From Tetragonia tetragonoides (lineage: Eukaryota; Streptophyta; Magnoliopsida; Caryophyllales; Aizoaceae): a stretch of DNA of 64,000 bases. Within the stretch, counting starts at the first letter, position 1. Every line of letters starts with the position of its first letter. The notes beneath the pieces are model-generated. The model worked only from the letters and a program-made list of their open reading frames with translations, was not told the origin of the DNA and ran no database searches. The stretch lies in assembly GCA_038025085.1 (NCBI GenBank), contig CM076152.1:38877501-38941500 (forward strand), written 5' to 3'. Shown here piece by piece: positions 1 to 12,396 of the stretch. The translations under genes and the position numbers were made by a program.

Positions 1-464
1 GCGAAGAGATGGATCACCTTGTTAGTTTCTATGTTTTAGAGATCTATATGTTCCCTGGCAATTTTGATATGCCCAGCGACAATTCTCAACCATATCCAAA
101 TTCCAAACTAGCTATTATTTCTTTGAGAAGATAATACATCTGCAACAGTGTTGTGTTTCCTTGCATATCTTTTATTGCACTTGATCAATGCACTGGAGTA
201 ATGATACTAAAATGACTGGAGAGTAATGCAAGTATGCAACTCTATTATCTGGAGTCTCCATGTCTCCTGATTGTCCCTGTATGGCTGTATCTGACTGAGA
301 TGGGGTTGTGGTTTACCTTGTATGCTCAGGTGGCTGGGTCCTGTAAATACAGTTTTCTTTTATTCAGAAAAAAAAGCTACATGTCACACTGTAATCTGTT
401 TTATGCTTTGTGTTGTTTTTCGGAGGTGCTAAATGCTAATGCAGTTTTTATCTTTGAATGACAG

Positions 465-2642
465 CAATTGCTGGGAATTATGTCAATTTCGGTGTGTTTG
501 AATTATATGGTGACACAGCCCTTGATGAAGCTCTTGATATTACTTTAAAGATGATACTGTCAATTCCTGCTGCTCATATATTAGCATATAGGAAGGTATG
601 TCTATTGGTACTGCTTTCTGCTGCGCAGATGGCCTTTTGGAAAACTCTCTTTCTGTGTTTATTTAATTATTTATTTTTGTTTTCATTTCATTTTCCTTTT
701 TGGGAGCTAATTTTTTGTGTGTGGGTGTGTGTGGTGGGTGGGTGGGTGGAGGTGGGGTGAGTGGATGGGTGGGTGGGTTGGCAACCTTATTCCTGGCTAA
801 TTTCGCTGGGATTAGGGCCATTAGACCTTCGACTTTGCTCTCTAAATTTTCTGTAGTATGGTTGCCAATGCCAACATTGTGGCCAAAATTCCAATCAAAA
901 TCCTTCGTCCCATCTTCTATGCCATTCAAATCCCGATGCTCCATGCATTTGGCAAGCCATTCAAATCAATAGTACAAATTTTGAATAGCTACCCTAGCTA
1001 GTGTTTTAGATTGGTGCTCCTGTATGATGTCTTCCTTCCTTTGAACCCTTCCTAGAAGGTGGCAAAGAAAGGGAGGCTGATAGTCGGATGCTCATCTGTC
1101 ATTGTCTCACTTCGTGATCTGGTTCTGTTTGTCACACCAAATCAGCTCTACTGACATGATATATTTTGGTTAATAAAACTTCTTTTATTTACCAAAAGAA
1201 TGAAATAGAGAGGTGGGATAGTAGATGGTAGTATGGTACATATAATGAGACAGGATCTTTACTGCCAACATTCATGTTATTGGTTACAGTATGATGTATA
1301 CTATAGCTCCAACATTTATGTTTTCTTGGCTCAAAGAACTATGTCACAATTTTTGGCAGAATGCACCGCGGCATTGTGTAATAATCAGATTGCTGTCTTC
1401 ATATTGTCTTTGTTGATTGAAATGTCACAATTTGTTCATAGTTAGAAACAGCTTTTAGTGATGCTACTTGTAGTGCTCAATTATGGCATTCATTGTGGTT
1501 ATACTGATTTTTTTCGTGAACTTTTTGTTTCAGGTCGCTGGGGCCTACTTCAGTTTTATGGAGGTTATACTTAGCAAGCATCCCAAGTTTGCTTTAAATC
1601 TTGACGCAAATTCTTTTGTACACATTGTCAGATCTCTCTATTCAGGCCTCAAGCTTCTAGATTCAAATATCACAGTGCAGGTCTGTCTTGTTTATCAATG
1701 TGGGTAGAAGTTTTTGCTTAATGTGCGACTTGCCTCCCAAATAGAGCATTTTCCTAGTTTCCTTCTCCCCATATGGCTACCTCACTACCCCCCCCCCCCC
1801 TCCACAACGCTCAGCACCCGCTTTCACCAAAAAAAAATATCAGATAAGGAAAATAGAAGGTTAGAAACAAAAATGAGAAGAGAAAGTATACCTGGTGTGG
1901 ACTTAATCTACCTTTGCTTTTCGGTTGGCCTTGGGGGAAAACAATAGTTCTTTCCTACATCTGGGAGTATCCAGATGGGTGCTTTCCAAGTACAGATGTG
2001 GGCTGGCCGCTCAAGCAGAAATCAAAGGCCTTGTGGCAGTTTTTGTGGGGGAAGTGGGCTGCTGGGAGTATCTAGGTAGCTACTCTCAGGAGCAGCCAAG
2101 AAATAGGAATGGCATAGAGGAATGTTTAGTTATATTATACGGCTTGTTATTCTGTGGGATCAAGGCGCTTTCTTTCCTTGCATTAAACATATTATCTATT
2201 CCTTTCAGTGTGCTACTGCCATCAATCATTTGGCAAAGTTCTATTTTGAGCATATTCTGATGGAAGAGTCAGCTCCTTCACCAGTTTTGCTTAATTTTGC
2301 TCAGCGTGTTTCAGATTGTGCTGATATTTTTCTAGATGTAAGTTTTTACTTTTCATTCCTCCTCCCACTCATGTTTAAAGTTTTGGCATTTGCTTCTCTG
2401 TGTTTGACTTTATTCTACTACATCTTCCGTTTTCTTGTGTTCTTTTCTCATGTCTTCCATATGAACAAAAATGCATATGCTTTTGGTTTATCTGATCTGC
2501 TCTAAAGGGTCATCTGCACACAAATTTCTGATGGTGCAGATATTGAAAGCCCTCTTTGAGATTCTGTTGTTTGAAGACACTGGCAATCATTGGAGTCTTA
2601 GCAGACCTATGCTGAGTTTGATACTTATTAGTGAAGAAGTAG

Positions 2643-2681
<39 letters not shown>

Positions 2682-3056
2682 CCTCCCTCCCCCTCCCCCT
2701 CCCCCTCCCCCTCCCTTTCCCTCTATCGATCTCGATCTCAATCTCTCTCGATTTTCTGGCTAGTGTATGCTTAGACTGTGCTATTGTTCTCTGTAGATGT
2801 ACACAAAACTGAAAGCTCAAATACTGGCTTCACAGGTATGTTCCTCTGTTAGCATTGGTACCTGTTAATTCCCCACCCCCCCTCATATTTTTCCTCATGC
2901 CTTTGCTGTGCAATTCAGCCCTTGGATCAACAGCAGCGTCTTTGTCAGTGTTTTGATACACTTATGGCGGATGTTACTCGAAGTTTAGAAACAAAGAACA
3001 GGGACAAGTTTACACAAAACCTTGCTCGATTTAGGAAAGAGTTCCGTGGAAAGTGA
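465..3056 (+). CDS. XPO7: Exportin-7 (RanBP16-like), C-terminal part, 6 exons
   Basis: This is the 3' end of an importin-beta family nuclear export receptor, which would carry cargo through the nuclear pore with Ran-GTP. Exons read in one frame: 465-595, 1534-1680, 2209-2337, 2540-2638, 2797-2835 and 2919-3056 (TGA at 3054). All have GT-AG borders, and every intron after the first exon is phase 0. Together they give 226 residues beginning IAGNYVNFGVFELYGD and ending FTQNLARFRKEFRGK, a close match as I recall it to the C-terminus of plant exportin-7. HEAT-type helical segments such as WSLSRPMLSLILIS are visible. The preceding exon is not in bases 1-464, so the gene enters from the left. Introns hold a G-rich tract (715-780), a poly-C run near 1790 and a CT microsatellite (2645-2680). 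Identification is firm; exon borders are by eye. Confidence 0.92.
2645..2720. repeat. (CT)n microsatellite followed by a CCCT-rich tract
   Basis: About 18 CT units run into C-rich CCCTCC repeats. It lies in the intron between exons 4 and 5 of the exportin-7 fragment and forms the pyrimidine-rich part of that intron. Confidence 0.95.
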
Positions 3057-4978
3057 GTTGCCAAACTTGGATGTCTCCATTCAACACAGTTGTGATGTGG
3101 AAAACGGCTGCAGGGGTCTGATTGTGGATAGATGTGTAGATAGATCCTAGCCCATACCTTGTACATTCTTGTTTTTATACTCCATAGTTGTGCAGTTGTG
3201 CTAGCCTATGGACCTGTACATTCATGTGTCTAGTACATGCCTGCAAAATAGTTTCAATTATTTTGTTTTCTGGGTGCAATCCTGGAATCTGAGGCGAGTA
3301 GGTTTCTTTTTTTAGGAAATCAAAGCTTGTCGCTGTCACATGAAGAGATCTTGTACCTCAGGAATTTTGACACACAGGAGTGTGTGAAAAAATTTGTGTA
3401 CATAACTTCTCTTTCGTTCCTTCATATTTGAGCCTCTTTTTTCTTACAGTGATTTTCGATCTCTTTTTCCTGCAACAAAATGTGTGAATCAAACTGATCA
3501 AGTGTGGTGTTTGGTGTGTGTTGTGTGCTGATCCTATGAGCAGGGATTTGATTGTTGGTGGATGTGTGGATGTGCTTACATTGTTTGAAGTTCTGCATGA
3601 CTTCTTTTTCTCACCTCAGTATCATATGTCAGACAAATTGACAAACTGATAATTTAGGATGAAGGTTTGAGCTTATAATGTAGGCAAGTGGCGAATTGGC
3701 GATGCAACCGTCGCACCTGAAAAACCGGAAGGGTTTTATTATTATGCTCATCATCTCAATTTGATCTTTGATGCCACATTCTTATTGTACTCCAGATTAG
3801 TGATGGATTTTGTTGGGCAATTATAACTAGAATTTGTTACTCACATCTCCTGAGCTGTAGCTTTTCTCTTTTCGTTTTTTTTTAACCTTTTTGTTTTAGG
3901 AAGAGGAATTTATCTAATTCTTGATCCTTCCGAAAAGAAAATATATTAAACTCGGAGATAAACCCGTGGCAAAAAGAAAAAGAAACAAAGTAACATCCAA
4001 GACAGTTTTGACTTAAATCTGCATTTATTTTTTTTTTGCAAATAATAAAATTTAATATCAATTAATTATATGTATGAAGTACCACTAAAACTTTGACGGT
4101 CAAAGAAGAGAAAATGACAATTCATATCAAGATTTGTTGACGCTCGCTTCATTCAATAACTAATACAATGATTCATAACCAATTAACAATGGCTTCTGTT
4201 TGGATTTTGGAAAAGAACTAATAGAATGGCTAATAGCATAAAATTTAAAAATATACACTTGTTTTGTTTTGAGCCTTGCACATTTATAAGTTGTCACTTG
4301 AACCCTATTTTAATAACGGCTCTTATTAATAATGGAAGCAAATGTAGTATGGGGTGACCTCAAAGCGAATTTGACTAGTACTACTAGTAGTTAATTGGAA
4401 CTCACTATATTTCAACTTTCAAGATTACAAAAAATTAGATTTGATTTCATTCTTTTTTCTTTGTCTTGTCTTAATTCTGTTTTTCTTGTCTTGATACAAT
4501 ATTTAGTAATCATAATCTAAATGATAATAATTCATTCTCACGTACTAAAAAAAAGAGTAACGAAAGAGGAAAAACAAAGAATAATAGAATAATTGCACAA
4601 AAAAACAGTTAAACGATAAATTATTTGAGAGAGAAAATCAATGTACAACATTTTTTTTGTCATATATTTCCTTGCCCTGTCCTTTACAATTTTCTTTCAA
4701 ATAAATTTTCCACCCGTAAAATTTTAGTTGAGAAAATCTAATAATCTAAACAACAAGGTTTGTATTTTCAATTCACGAAAAGATCATAAACTCTATATTA
4801 TAAGGTTTGTATGGAATTTGTAAAGATCATAAATAAACTCTATATTATATTACAATATCACAAAAAAGATAAATCTATACCTTTATTTCATTAAAAAGGG
4901 ACACGGTCTCACTCTTTTTGCGAAGTTGAAATACACAAATTCCCATCCCAAAAAAATTAATATACACAAAAAGAACAG
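3057..4978. other. Exportin-7 3' UTR and AT-rich intergenic DNA
   Basis: The first several hundred bases after the TGA should be exportin-7 3' UTR. From about 3,900 the sequence is AT-rich, with no ORF that resembles a known protein and no transposon ends that I can recognise. It contains ordinary plant intergenic features such as A and T runs. Confidence 0.6.
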
Positions 4979-5137
4979 CCGATACAGCAGGATACAGGAT
5001 GCATCTTCTCCAAAACAGTCAATTAACCCCATAAGGCTTTGTTTGTTAAGCCTAAGCCGATAGAGCAGGATACAGGATGCATCTTCTCCAAAACAGTCAA
5101 TTAACCCCATAAGGCTTTGTTTGTTAAGCCTAAGCCG
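4979..5137. repeat. 78-bp direct tandem duplication upstream of PUR4
   Basis: Copy 1 (4979-5056) and copy 2 (5057-5137, including a few shared bases) are almost identical. The only difference I see is near the start (gatacagcag against gatagagcag). The pair ends just before the CT-rich 5' UTR of the FGAM synthase gene, so it probably lies in its proximal promoter or at the transcript start. Confidence 0.95.
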
Positions 5138-5172
5138 GTTAAGCTCTAGGAGCTTTCACTTCAACCCTAAAA

Positions 5173-5174
<2 letters not shown>

Positions 5175-5215
<41 letters not shown>

Positions 5216-5227
5216 CCTTTCTCTCTC
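5175..5227. repeat. (CT)n tract in the PUR4 leader region
   Basis: About 19 CT units are followed by a C-rich stretch and more CT, just upstream of the first spliced leader exon. CT tracts are common in plant core promoters and 5' UTRs; a role here is inference. Confidence 0.95.
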
Positions 5228-5435
5228 TTAATCTGAAGCAACAGAGCAGATTGCAAATCACCGCCATGGGAGCTTAAAGAACGTTTCACTTTCTCAGTTT
5301 CTATCTTCTCAAGTTGTCAAAGGGTCAAGAGGAGTCACTCTCCAACTCCAGTTGGAGCACCTTTGGAGATAATTAATTCAAATTATATTTTTCAGCAACG
5401 TAATTAAGCATTTTTTTTTCCGCCACTGGTTTTAG

Positions 5436-6165
5436 GTATGTAAAAATATTGCTTCTTTTTTACTTGTTTTTTTTTTTCTTTCCATTTTGCTATTTTTGAA
5501 CTTGGGATAAACTGCTGTTTTTACCTGTTGTTGGTATTGAAATCATCTCTAGCTGTATTGTGATGCTTAAATTTGTATCTTGAATGAATAAGCTGTAGAG
5601 AGTTTTAAGTGATTTTAATGTTGTGTGTGTCAAAAGAGAGATTGTTGTTGACTTGTTTTGAACTTTGCTTACTGCTATAGACCATGCAAATGAATGAGAT
5701 AGTAACAGAGTTTAGGGGAAATGTGGGAACTAGTGTCCTTCAAAAAGAGGAGAAAAAAACCATACATATGTTTTTGAGGGACAAGTTATTTTAACATGAG
5801 CTTTGTACCAGCTTTCTCTTTGAAAGGGAACTTTGTTACTGATGGATATAATGGTAATGAACTGCTGCTACATTTTTGTTGCTAATGAATAATGCGTTCA
5901 TATTTTGTCTATTTAGAGCTGATGCATTAAATTGGTCATAAGAAAACTATAGATTGACGGGTTTCGGCTAATGTACACACATTATATTGTGATTGCTGTT
6001 TCTCAACTCATCATTGCATTGTTTGATACTGTATTGAATATTGCTATACATTTCTTTTGTTCTTGACTTCTTCTGGTGTTCAACTTGAAAAACAATTCGA
6101 TTCAAATATTAGGTTTCTTTTTGGTATCTGAAAGTATTGAATCGTCCTTTTTCTTGTGTTGACAG
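5436..6165 (+). other. Predicted 5' UTR intron of PUR4
   Basis: A donor (tttag|gtatg) at 5435/5436 and an acceptor (ttgacag) near 6165 flank a T-rich stretch without coding potential. The acceptor lies two bases before the predicted start ATG at 6168. A leader intron fits the distance between the CT-rich leader and the ATG. It is not proven by the sequence alone. Confidence 0.6.
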
Positions 6166-6167
6166 CA

Positions 6168-9100
6168 ATGGCTACTCATTTGGATATTACAGGATCCAAA
6201 TTACTAAACTTCCAGCTTAAGGTATCCATCGAATACGAGCTTCATTCGTCCCAATCTGTTTTGTTGTACTTTAGTTCTTTTCTGCTGCTCGTCAGTCTTG
6301 ACTGGCACTAGATTAAATAATTATTTGTGGTATTTTTTGTAGAGATATGGACAACATAAATTATTTCTATCCAGAAATTCATTTGCTACACGGAGACATC
6401 CAGATTATGGGATGGTTAGATGTCGTGGTCAATCACCTGTGATGCCGAACCAAAGTATTGCACCTAAAAGTTCAAATTTGGTGAAGCTGAAGGCTGTTGT
6501 CTCTGGAGATGTGGGCATTACAATAGATGGGGAACTTTTGCAGTCCATGGAGAAGGTTGTTCATTTATTTCGTGTTCCATTTATTCAAGATAGTGCAGCA
6601 GATGAGCTTCTCAGGTCGATTCAAACAAAGATTTCAAATGAGATAGTTGGCTTGACAACCGAACAATGTTTCAATATTGGTCTGGAAACAGATATTTCTA
6701 GTGAAAAACTTTCAGTGCTCAAGTGGCTTTTGGGGGAGACATATGAACCAGAAAATTTAGGGACTGAGAGCTTTCTGGATTTGGAGACGAGGGAGGGGTG
6801 CACTGCTGTAATTGTTGAGGTAGGCCCTAGGCTGTCCTTTACCACTGCGTGGTCCACCAATGCTGTATCTATTTGCCGAGCATGTGGTCTAACAGAGGTG
6901 AATCGTCTGGAACGCTCGAGGAGGTATGTGTTATTTGCTAAGAATCCATTGCAAGAGCACCAAATTAATGGATTTGCTGCCATGGTTCATGATCGAATGA
7001 CTGAATGTGTTTACACTCAAAGACTTACATCGTTTCAGACAAGTGTGATCCCGGACGATGTTCAGTATGTTCCAGTGATGGAAAAGGGTAGGAAGGCTCT
7101 TGAAGAAATTAATGAGAAAATGGGTTTGGCATTTGATGAGCAAGATCTTAAGTATTACACTTGGCTTTTCAAAGAAGACATTAAGAGAAACCCAACAAAT
7201 GTTGAGTTATTTGATATTGCCCAGTCAAATAGTGAACACAGTAGACATTGGTTTTTTACTGGTAAGTTAGTGATAGATGGGGAGCCTGTGGAAAATACTC
7301 TTATGCAGATTGTTAAGAGTACTCTGCAGGCAAACCCAAACAATTCAGTGATTGGCTTCAAGGACAACTCGAGTGCAATAAAGGGATTTCCTGTTAAACA
7401 ATTGCGCCCTCTTCAGCCTGGTTTGACCTGTCCTTTGGACTTGCAGCTTCATGATCTTGATATTCTATTAACTGCTGAGACCCACAACTTCCCATGTGCT
7501 GTAGCTCCTTACCCAGGAGCTGAAACAGGTGCTGGTGGTAGGATTAGGGATACCCATGCAACAGGGAGGGGTTCACTTGTGGTTGCTGCTACAGCTGGTT
7601 ATTGTGTTGGAAACCTGAATATGGAAGGTTCTTTTGCGCCTTGGGAAGATCAATCATTTGCGTATCCATCAAACTTGGCTTCTCCTTTGCAGATTCTCAT
7701 TGATGCTAGCAATGGTGCTTCAGATTACGGGAACAAATTTGGGGAGCCCTTGATTCAAGGCTACACTAGGACTTTTGGAATGAGGCTTCCAAATGGGGAG
7801 AGGCGGGAGTGGTTGAAGCCAATAATGTTTAGTGCTGGAATAGGGCAGATTGACCACACTCACATAACAAAGGGAGAGCCTGATATTGGGATGTTAGTTG
7901 TAAAGATTGGGGGCCCTGCATATCGGATTGGAATGGGAGGAGGTGCTGCTTCTAGTATGGTGAGTGGCCAGAATGATGCCGAGCTGGATTTTAATGCTGT
8001 ACAACGGGGAGATGCAGAAATGTCACAGAAATTGTATCGTGTTGTTCGTGCATGCGTTGAAATGGGTGACAAGAATCCTATTATTAGCATACATGACCAA
8101 GGTGCTGGCGGCAACTGTAATGTTGTGAAGGAAATAATATACCCAAAGGGTGCTCAGATAGACGTCAGGGCTATTGTTGTTGGTGATCATACAATGTCTG
8201 TATTGGAGATATGGGGTGCAGAGTATCAGGAGCAGGATGCCATATTGGTGAAGCCTGAGAGTCGTAGCAAGTTGCAATCGATCTGTGATAGAGAGAGGTT
8301 ATCCATGGCCGTGATTGGAACAATAAATGGTGAAGGGCGTATTGTTTTAGTTGACAATGCAGCTGTTGAGAAATGCCGTTCAGATGGAGTCCCTCCTCCC
8401 CCTCCTGCTGTTGATCTTGAGCTTGAGAAAGTACTTGGTGACATGCCCCAAAAAACTTTTGAGTTCCAGCGGATGGTTCATCCTCGAGAGCCTCTTGATA
8501 TTGCTCCAGGAACTACAGTGATAGATTCCTTAAAGAGGGTATTGAGACTCCCGTCTGTGTGCTCGAAGCGCTTCTTGACCTCTAAAGTTGATAGGTGCGT
8601 AACTGGTCTTGTGGCACAGCAGCAGACTGTGGGTCCCTTGCAAATTACTCTTGCTGATGTTGCAGTTATTGCTCAGAGTTACACCGACTTCACTGGAGGT
8701 GCCTGTGCTATTGGTGAGCAGCCTATCAAGGGTTTGTTGGATCCTAAAGCAATGGCAAGATTAGCGATTGGTGAAGCGCTCACAAATCTGATCTGGGCAA
8801 AAGTTACATCCCTCTCTGATGTTAAGGCTAGTGGCAATTGGATGTACGCGGCCAAGCTTGACGGGGAAGGAGCGGACATGTATGATGCCGCCACAGCTCT
8901 TTCCGATTTCATGATTGAACTTGGCATTGCTATTGATGGAGGGAAGGATAGTCTTTCCATGGCTGCAAATGCAGGGGGTGAGGTTGTGAAAGCTCCTGGA
9001 AATCTTGTAATCAGTGCCTATGTTACTTCTCCAGATATAACAAAAACAGTTACTCCAGATCTGAAGCTCAGAGATGATGGAGTTTTGCTTCATGTTGATT

Positions 9101-11079
9101 TGGCCAAGGGAAAGCGCCGCCTTGGGGGATCTGCTCTTGCTCAGGTTTCTTTCTCGCTTTAAAGATTTCTCCTCTATTCTTTTTCATCTACAAACTACCT
9201 GTGCAGTTTTTGGCAGAGAAAAAATTGTGATGCTTTCAGGTTTCTGTATGTTTGCTCTAATATCGATGTACTCATGTAGCACTGTTAGTTGCATGGGTGA
9301 AGCAAAGTTCTATCTTTTTCATATTTCTGTTTCCTTATTTAAGGTCTTAATGTGTCGGAAGCTTTTAATAAACTTTGGTTCCTTCTAAAGATCTGCCTGT
9401 TCTCTTTTGTTGCTATCTTAATCTTTTCTATTTGTATAAAGTATATTCTTTAAAATCGATGTTCATGTGTGATTTGTTACAATGGTGGTAAAGTAATAAC
9501 ATACAGGTATCATGTTTAAAGTATTTGTTTTTGGTTGGTCACATGGTTATTTTTGTTACACTAACATGCATGTTCTTTGTCACTCTCCTTTTTCTTCTTT
9601 TTTTTTTTTTTTGTGTGTGTGAGTAGGTGGACCTTTCAATTAAGATTTTGAGTGATGTTGATTATTTTTCTTGCTCTGGCCTTTGCTTTCTTATAGGTGT
9701 TTGACCAAATTGGGGATGAGTGTCCTGATGTTGATGATGTCTCCTACTTCAAGAGAGCATTCAATACAGTGCAAGAGCTTATTGCAGATGGGCTAATTTC
9801 TGCTGGTCATGATATTAGTGATGGTGGGCTACTTGTCAGTCTCCTGGAGATGGCCTTTGCTGGCAACTGTGGGGTTTCCTTGGAACTAAAATCTGAAGGG
9901 CATAGCCTCTTCCAGACACTCTATGCAGAGGAGCTTGGTTTAGTTCTTGAGGTTGAGAAGAAGTCATTGGAAATAGTATTGGGGAAGCTGAGTGGTGCTG
10001 GCATCTCAGCAGAGATCCTTGGACGAGTTACAGCGGGGCAAACCATTGATTTAAAGGTTGACGGGGTCACTCATTTGAATGAGGATGTTGCTTACTTAAG
10101 GGACCTATGGGAGGAAACTAGTTTTGACCTGGAGAAGTTCCAGAGATTAGCCTCTTGTGTGGAAGCAGAGAAAGAAGGGTTAAAACACAGACGTGAACCT
10201 TCCTGGTCATTGTCCTTTACTCCGTCTTTCACAGATGACAAGTACATGCTTGCAAGCTCCAAACCGAAGGTGGCCATCCTTCGAGAGGAAGGTAGCAATG
10301 GGGACAGAGAAATGTCTGCAGCATTCTATGCCTCTGGTTTTGAGCCATGGGATGTTACCATGTCAGACCTTCTTAGTGGAGCCATCTCTTTGAAAGAATT
10401 TCGAGGGATTGCCTTTGTTGGAGGCTTTAGCTATGCAGATGTCCTTGACTCTGCAAAGGGCTGGTCGGCTTCTATAAGGTTTAATCAGCCTCTTCTTAAT
10501 CAATTTCAAGAATTTTATAACCGACCTGATACTTTCAGTATTGGGGTTTGTAATGGGTGCCAGCTCATGGCATTGCTTGGGTGGATCCCTGGCCCCGAAG
10601 TTGGTGGTGTGAATGGTGTTGGTGGTGATACGTCACAGCCAAGATTCATTCACAACGAATCAGGAAGATTCGAATGTCGTTTCACAAGTGTGACAATAGA
10701 AGACTCGCCAGCTATTATGCTCAAAGGAATGGCGGGTAGTACCCTTGGTGTGTGGGCTGCTCATGGTGAGGGAAAAGCATATTTCCCAGATCTTGATGTT
10801 ATGCGTAGTGTTGTAGGCTCTGATTTGGCCCCTTTGAGGTACTGTGATGACGATGGAAACCAAACGGAGACTTATCCATTTAACCTCAACGGCTCGCCTT
10901 TGGGAATCGCAGCTATTTGCTCCCCTAATGGACGACATCTAGCTATGATGCCTCACCCTGAGCGTTGCTTCTTAATGTGGCAATATCCCTGGTACCCAAA
11001 GAGCTGGGGTGTGGAGAAGAAGGGCCCCAGCCCATGGTTGCGGCTGTTCCAAAATGCCCGGGAGTGGTGCTCTTCTTGA
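6168..11079 (+). CDS. PUR4: Phosphoribosylformylglycinamidine synthase, organellar
   Basis: FGAM synthase performs the fourth step of de novo purine synthesis, converting FGAR, glutamine and ATP to FGAM. Exons: 6168-6221 (18 codons), 6343-9144 (934 codons) and 9697-11079 (TGA at 11077), all joined in phase 0 with GT-AG borders, giving 1,412 aa. This is close to the Arabidopsis protein (about 1,400 aa). The N-terminus (MATHLDITGSKLL... then R/K/S/H-rich residues without acids) looks like a plastid or mitochondrial transit peptide. Visible motifs include AETHNFPCAVAPYPGAETGA and GGRIRDTHATGRGS in the first AIRS-like half, IHDQGAGGNCNV, and a C-terminal class-I glutaminase with GVCNGCQ (nucleophile Cys about 1237) and PHPER (His about 1372, Glu about 1374). 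No lesions were seen. The start ATG is the first after the leader intron; the in-frame Met at 6412 would lose the transit peptide. Confidence 0.97.
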
Positions 11080-12013
11080 TCAAGCTTTAGCCGAGCTCAT
11101 TGGCCCATTATAAAAGGGGATGGGGAAAAACTTATGACCCACAAACACAACTGCCACCCATAATATTTGGAGTAATGAGATGTGAACCTCAACCTTAAAG
11201 TTGGAGATGTGAGTGTTCTACCGCTTGAGCCCCCAACTTATGCTAAACTCTCTTGAGCCAGCCTTATATACGAGACTCTTCCTCTTTTTCAAGTGGGATG
11301 TTCATGACACTTTGTAGGATGGAGTCGAAGCATGCAACTAAGGCTGGATATTTGAATTTGAGTTGAAGCACGCAACAAGTTTTGGCGATTTTCATAATGA
11401 TTTTTGAATTGATTGCTCAAAAGGACGTTTAATGTTATATACATAAATGTTTTTGCTATAAAAGAGTGCATTTGTTGTCCCACCTAGGGTGCACACCGGA
11501 CCAAATCCAAATTGAACCGGATTGATCCAGACAATGTTGTAAGGGAGGATCGGTGACCGGACCGAGTGTCTCCGGTCAATTGACCAAACCAACCAGGCCG
11601 GACCGGTCATGGCTCCTTTATATTTTTGCCTTTTTTTTCAAGATGATATTGTACCTTAAATCTACTTATTCTTTGTCCTTGTATACTCTGTCCCTTCTCC
11701 CCTTCTTAAACCATTCTCCTAACCTCATTAAATGGCTCCAATCAAGCAAACTCTCTCTCCTCAAAAACCCCCATTCAATTCTCTCTGCTCCCTCACTACC
11801 ACCACCATAACCATGGAGCTAGGGGCACGCTTACTCATGAAGTCATGAGTGACTGGCGTCCTCGGGAAAAACCCAACCCAGACCCCCACCACTAACCGCA
11901 TGAGAAACCCGGTTCGGTCTGACTTGGACATGGATATATACATTTCTAACTCAAAAATAGATTTATATGGATATACATTTCTAACTCAAAAAACTTATAG
12001 TAGTAGAGTACTA
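11080..12013. other. PUR4 3' UTR and intergenic DNA
   Basis: The first few hundred bases are presumed 3' UTR. Around 11,490-11,610 there is a CCGGACC-rich block that opens with tagggtgcacaccgg. This resembles one end of a plant MITE, but I could not find the matching inverted end. Nothing else here resembles a gene. Confidence 0.5.
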
Positions 12014-12270
12014 CTCCCTCCGTCCCTATATTTTCTTCTTTCTTTCCATTTTGAGCAGTCCCTATATTTTCTTCTCATTACCTAAAATAGTAACTTTTAG
12101 TGTTAAATCCCTATACTACCCCTCACTTACTCATCAAAACACCTCATTTAATCACCTAAATTATTAGCCCAAATAACTCTCCATCTCTCTCATTCATGCA
12201 TCTGCCACCATCTCCCTCATTCATCATTTTCACCATTAACATCTTCACCAGGCCACCAGAAAATTTTGAG

Positions 12271-12308
<38 letters not shown>

Positions 12309-12338
12309 ACCAAGACCTCTCTCTCCTCCATCACTACA

Positions 12339-12396
<58 letters not shown>

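Noticed and set aside
1..464. Earlier exportin-7 exon at the left edge
   Set aside because: None of the frames gives the expected KYKG.W-type sequence that precedes AGNYVNFG in this family, so the exon must lie outside the window.
663..944. Proline/histidine-rich minus-strand ORF
   Set aside because: It is the translation of a GGGT-type low-complexity tract inside an exportin-7 intron.
2587..2820. ORFs over the CT/CCCT microsatellite
   Set aside because: Low-complexity Ser-Leu or Arg-Glu repeats produced by the microsatellite; they overlap real exons on the + strand.
6222..6342. PUR4 intron 1 begins gtatcc, hinting at a second U12-type intron
   Set aside because: The bases after gtatcc do not continue the consensus, and the only branch-like word (cttgactgg, near 6,297) is about 45 bases from the acceptor, too far for U12 splicing.
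11480..11620. CCGGACC-rich block resembling a MITE end
   Set aside because: No matching inverted end or target duplication found within the next kilobase, so element limits cannot be supported.
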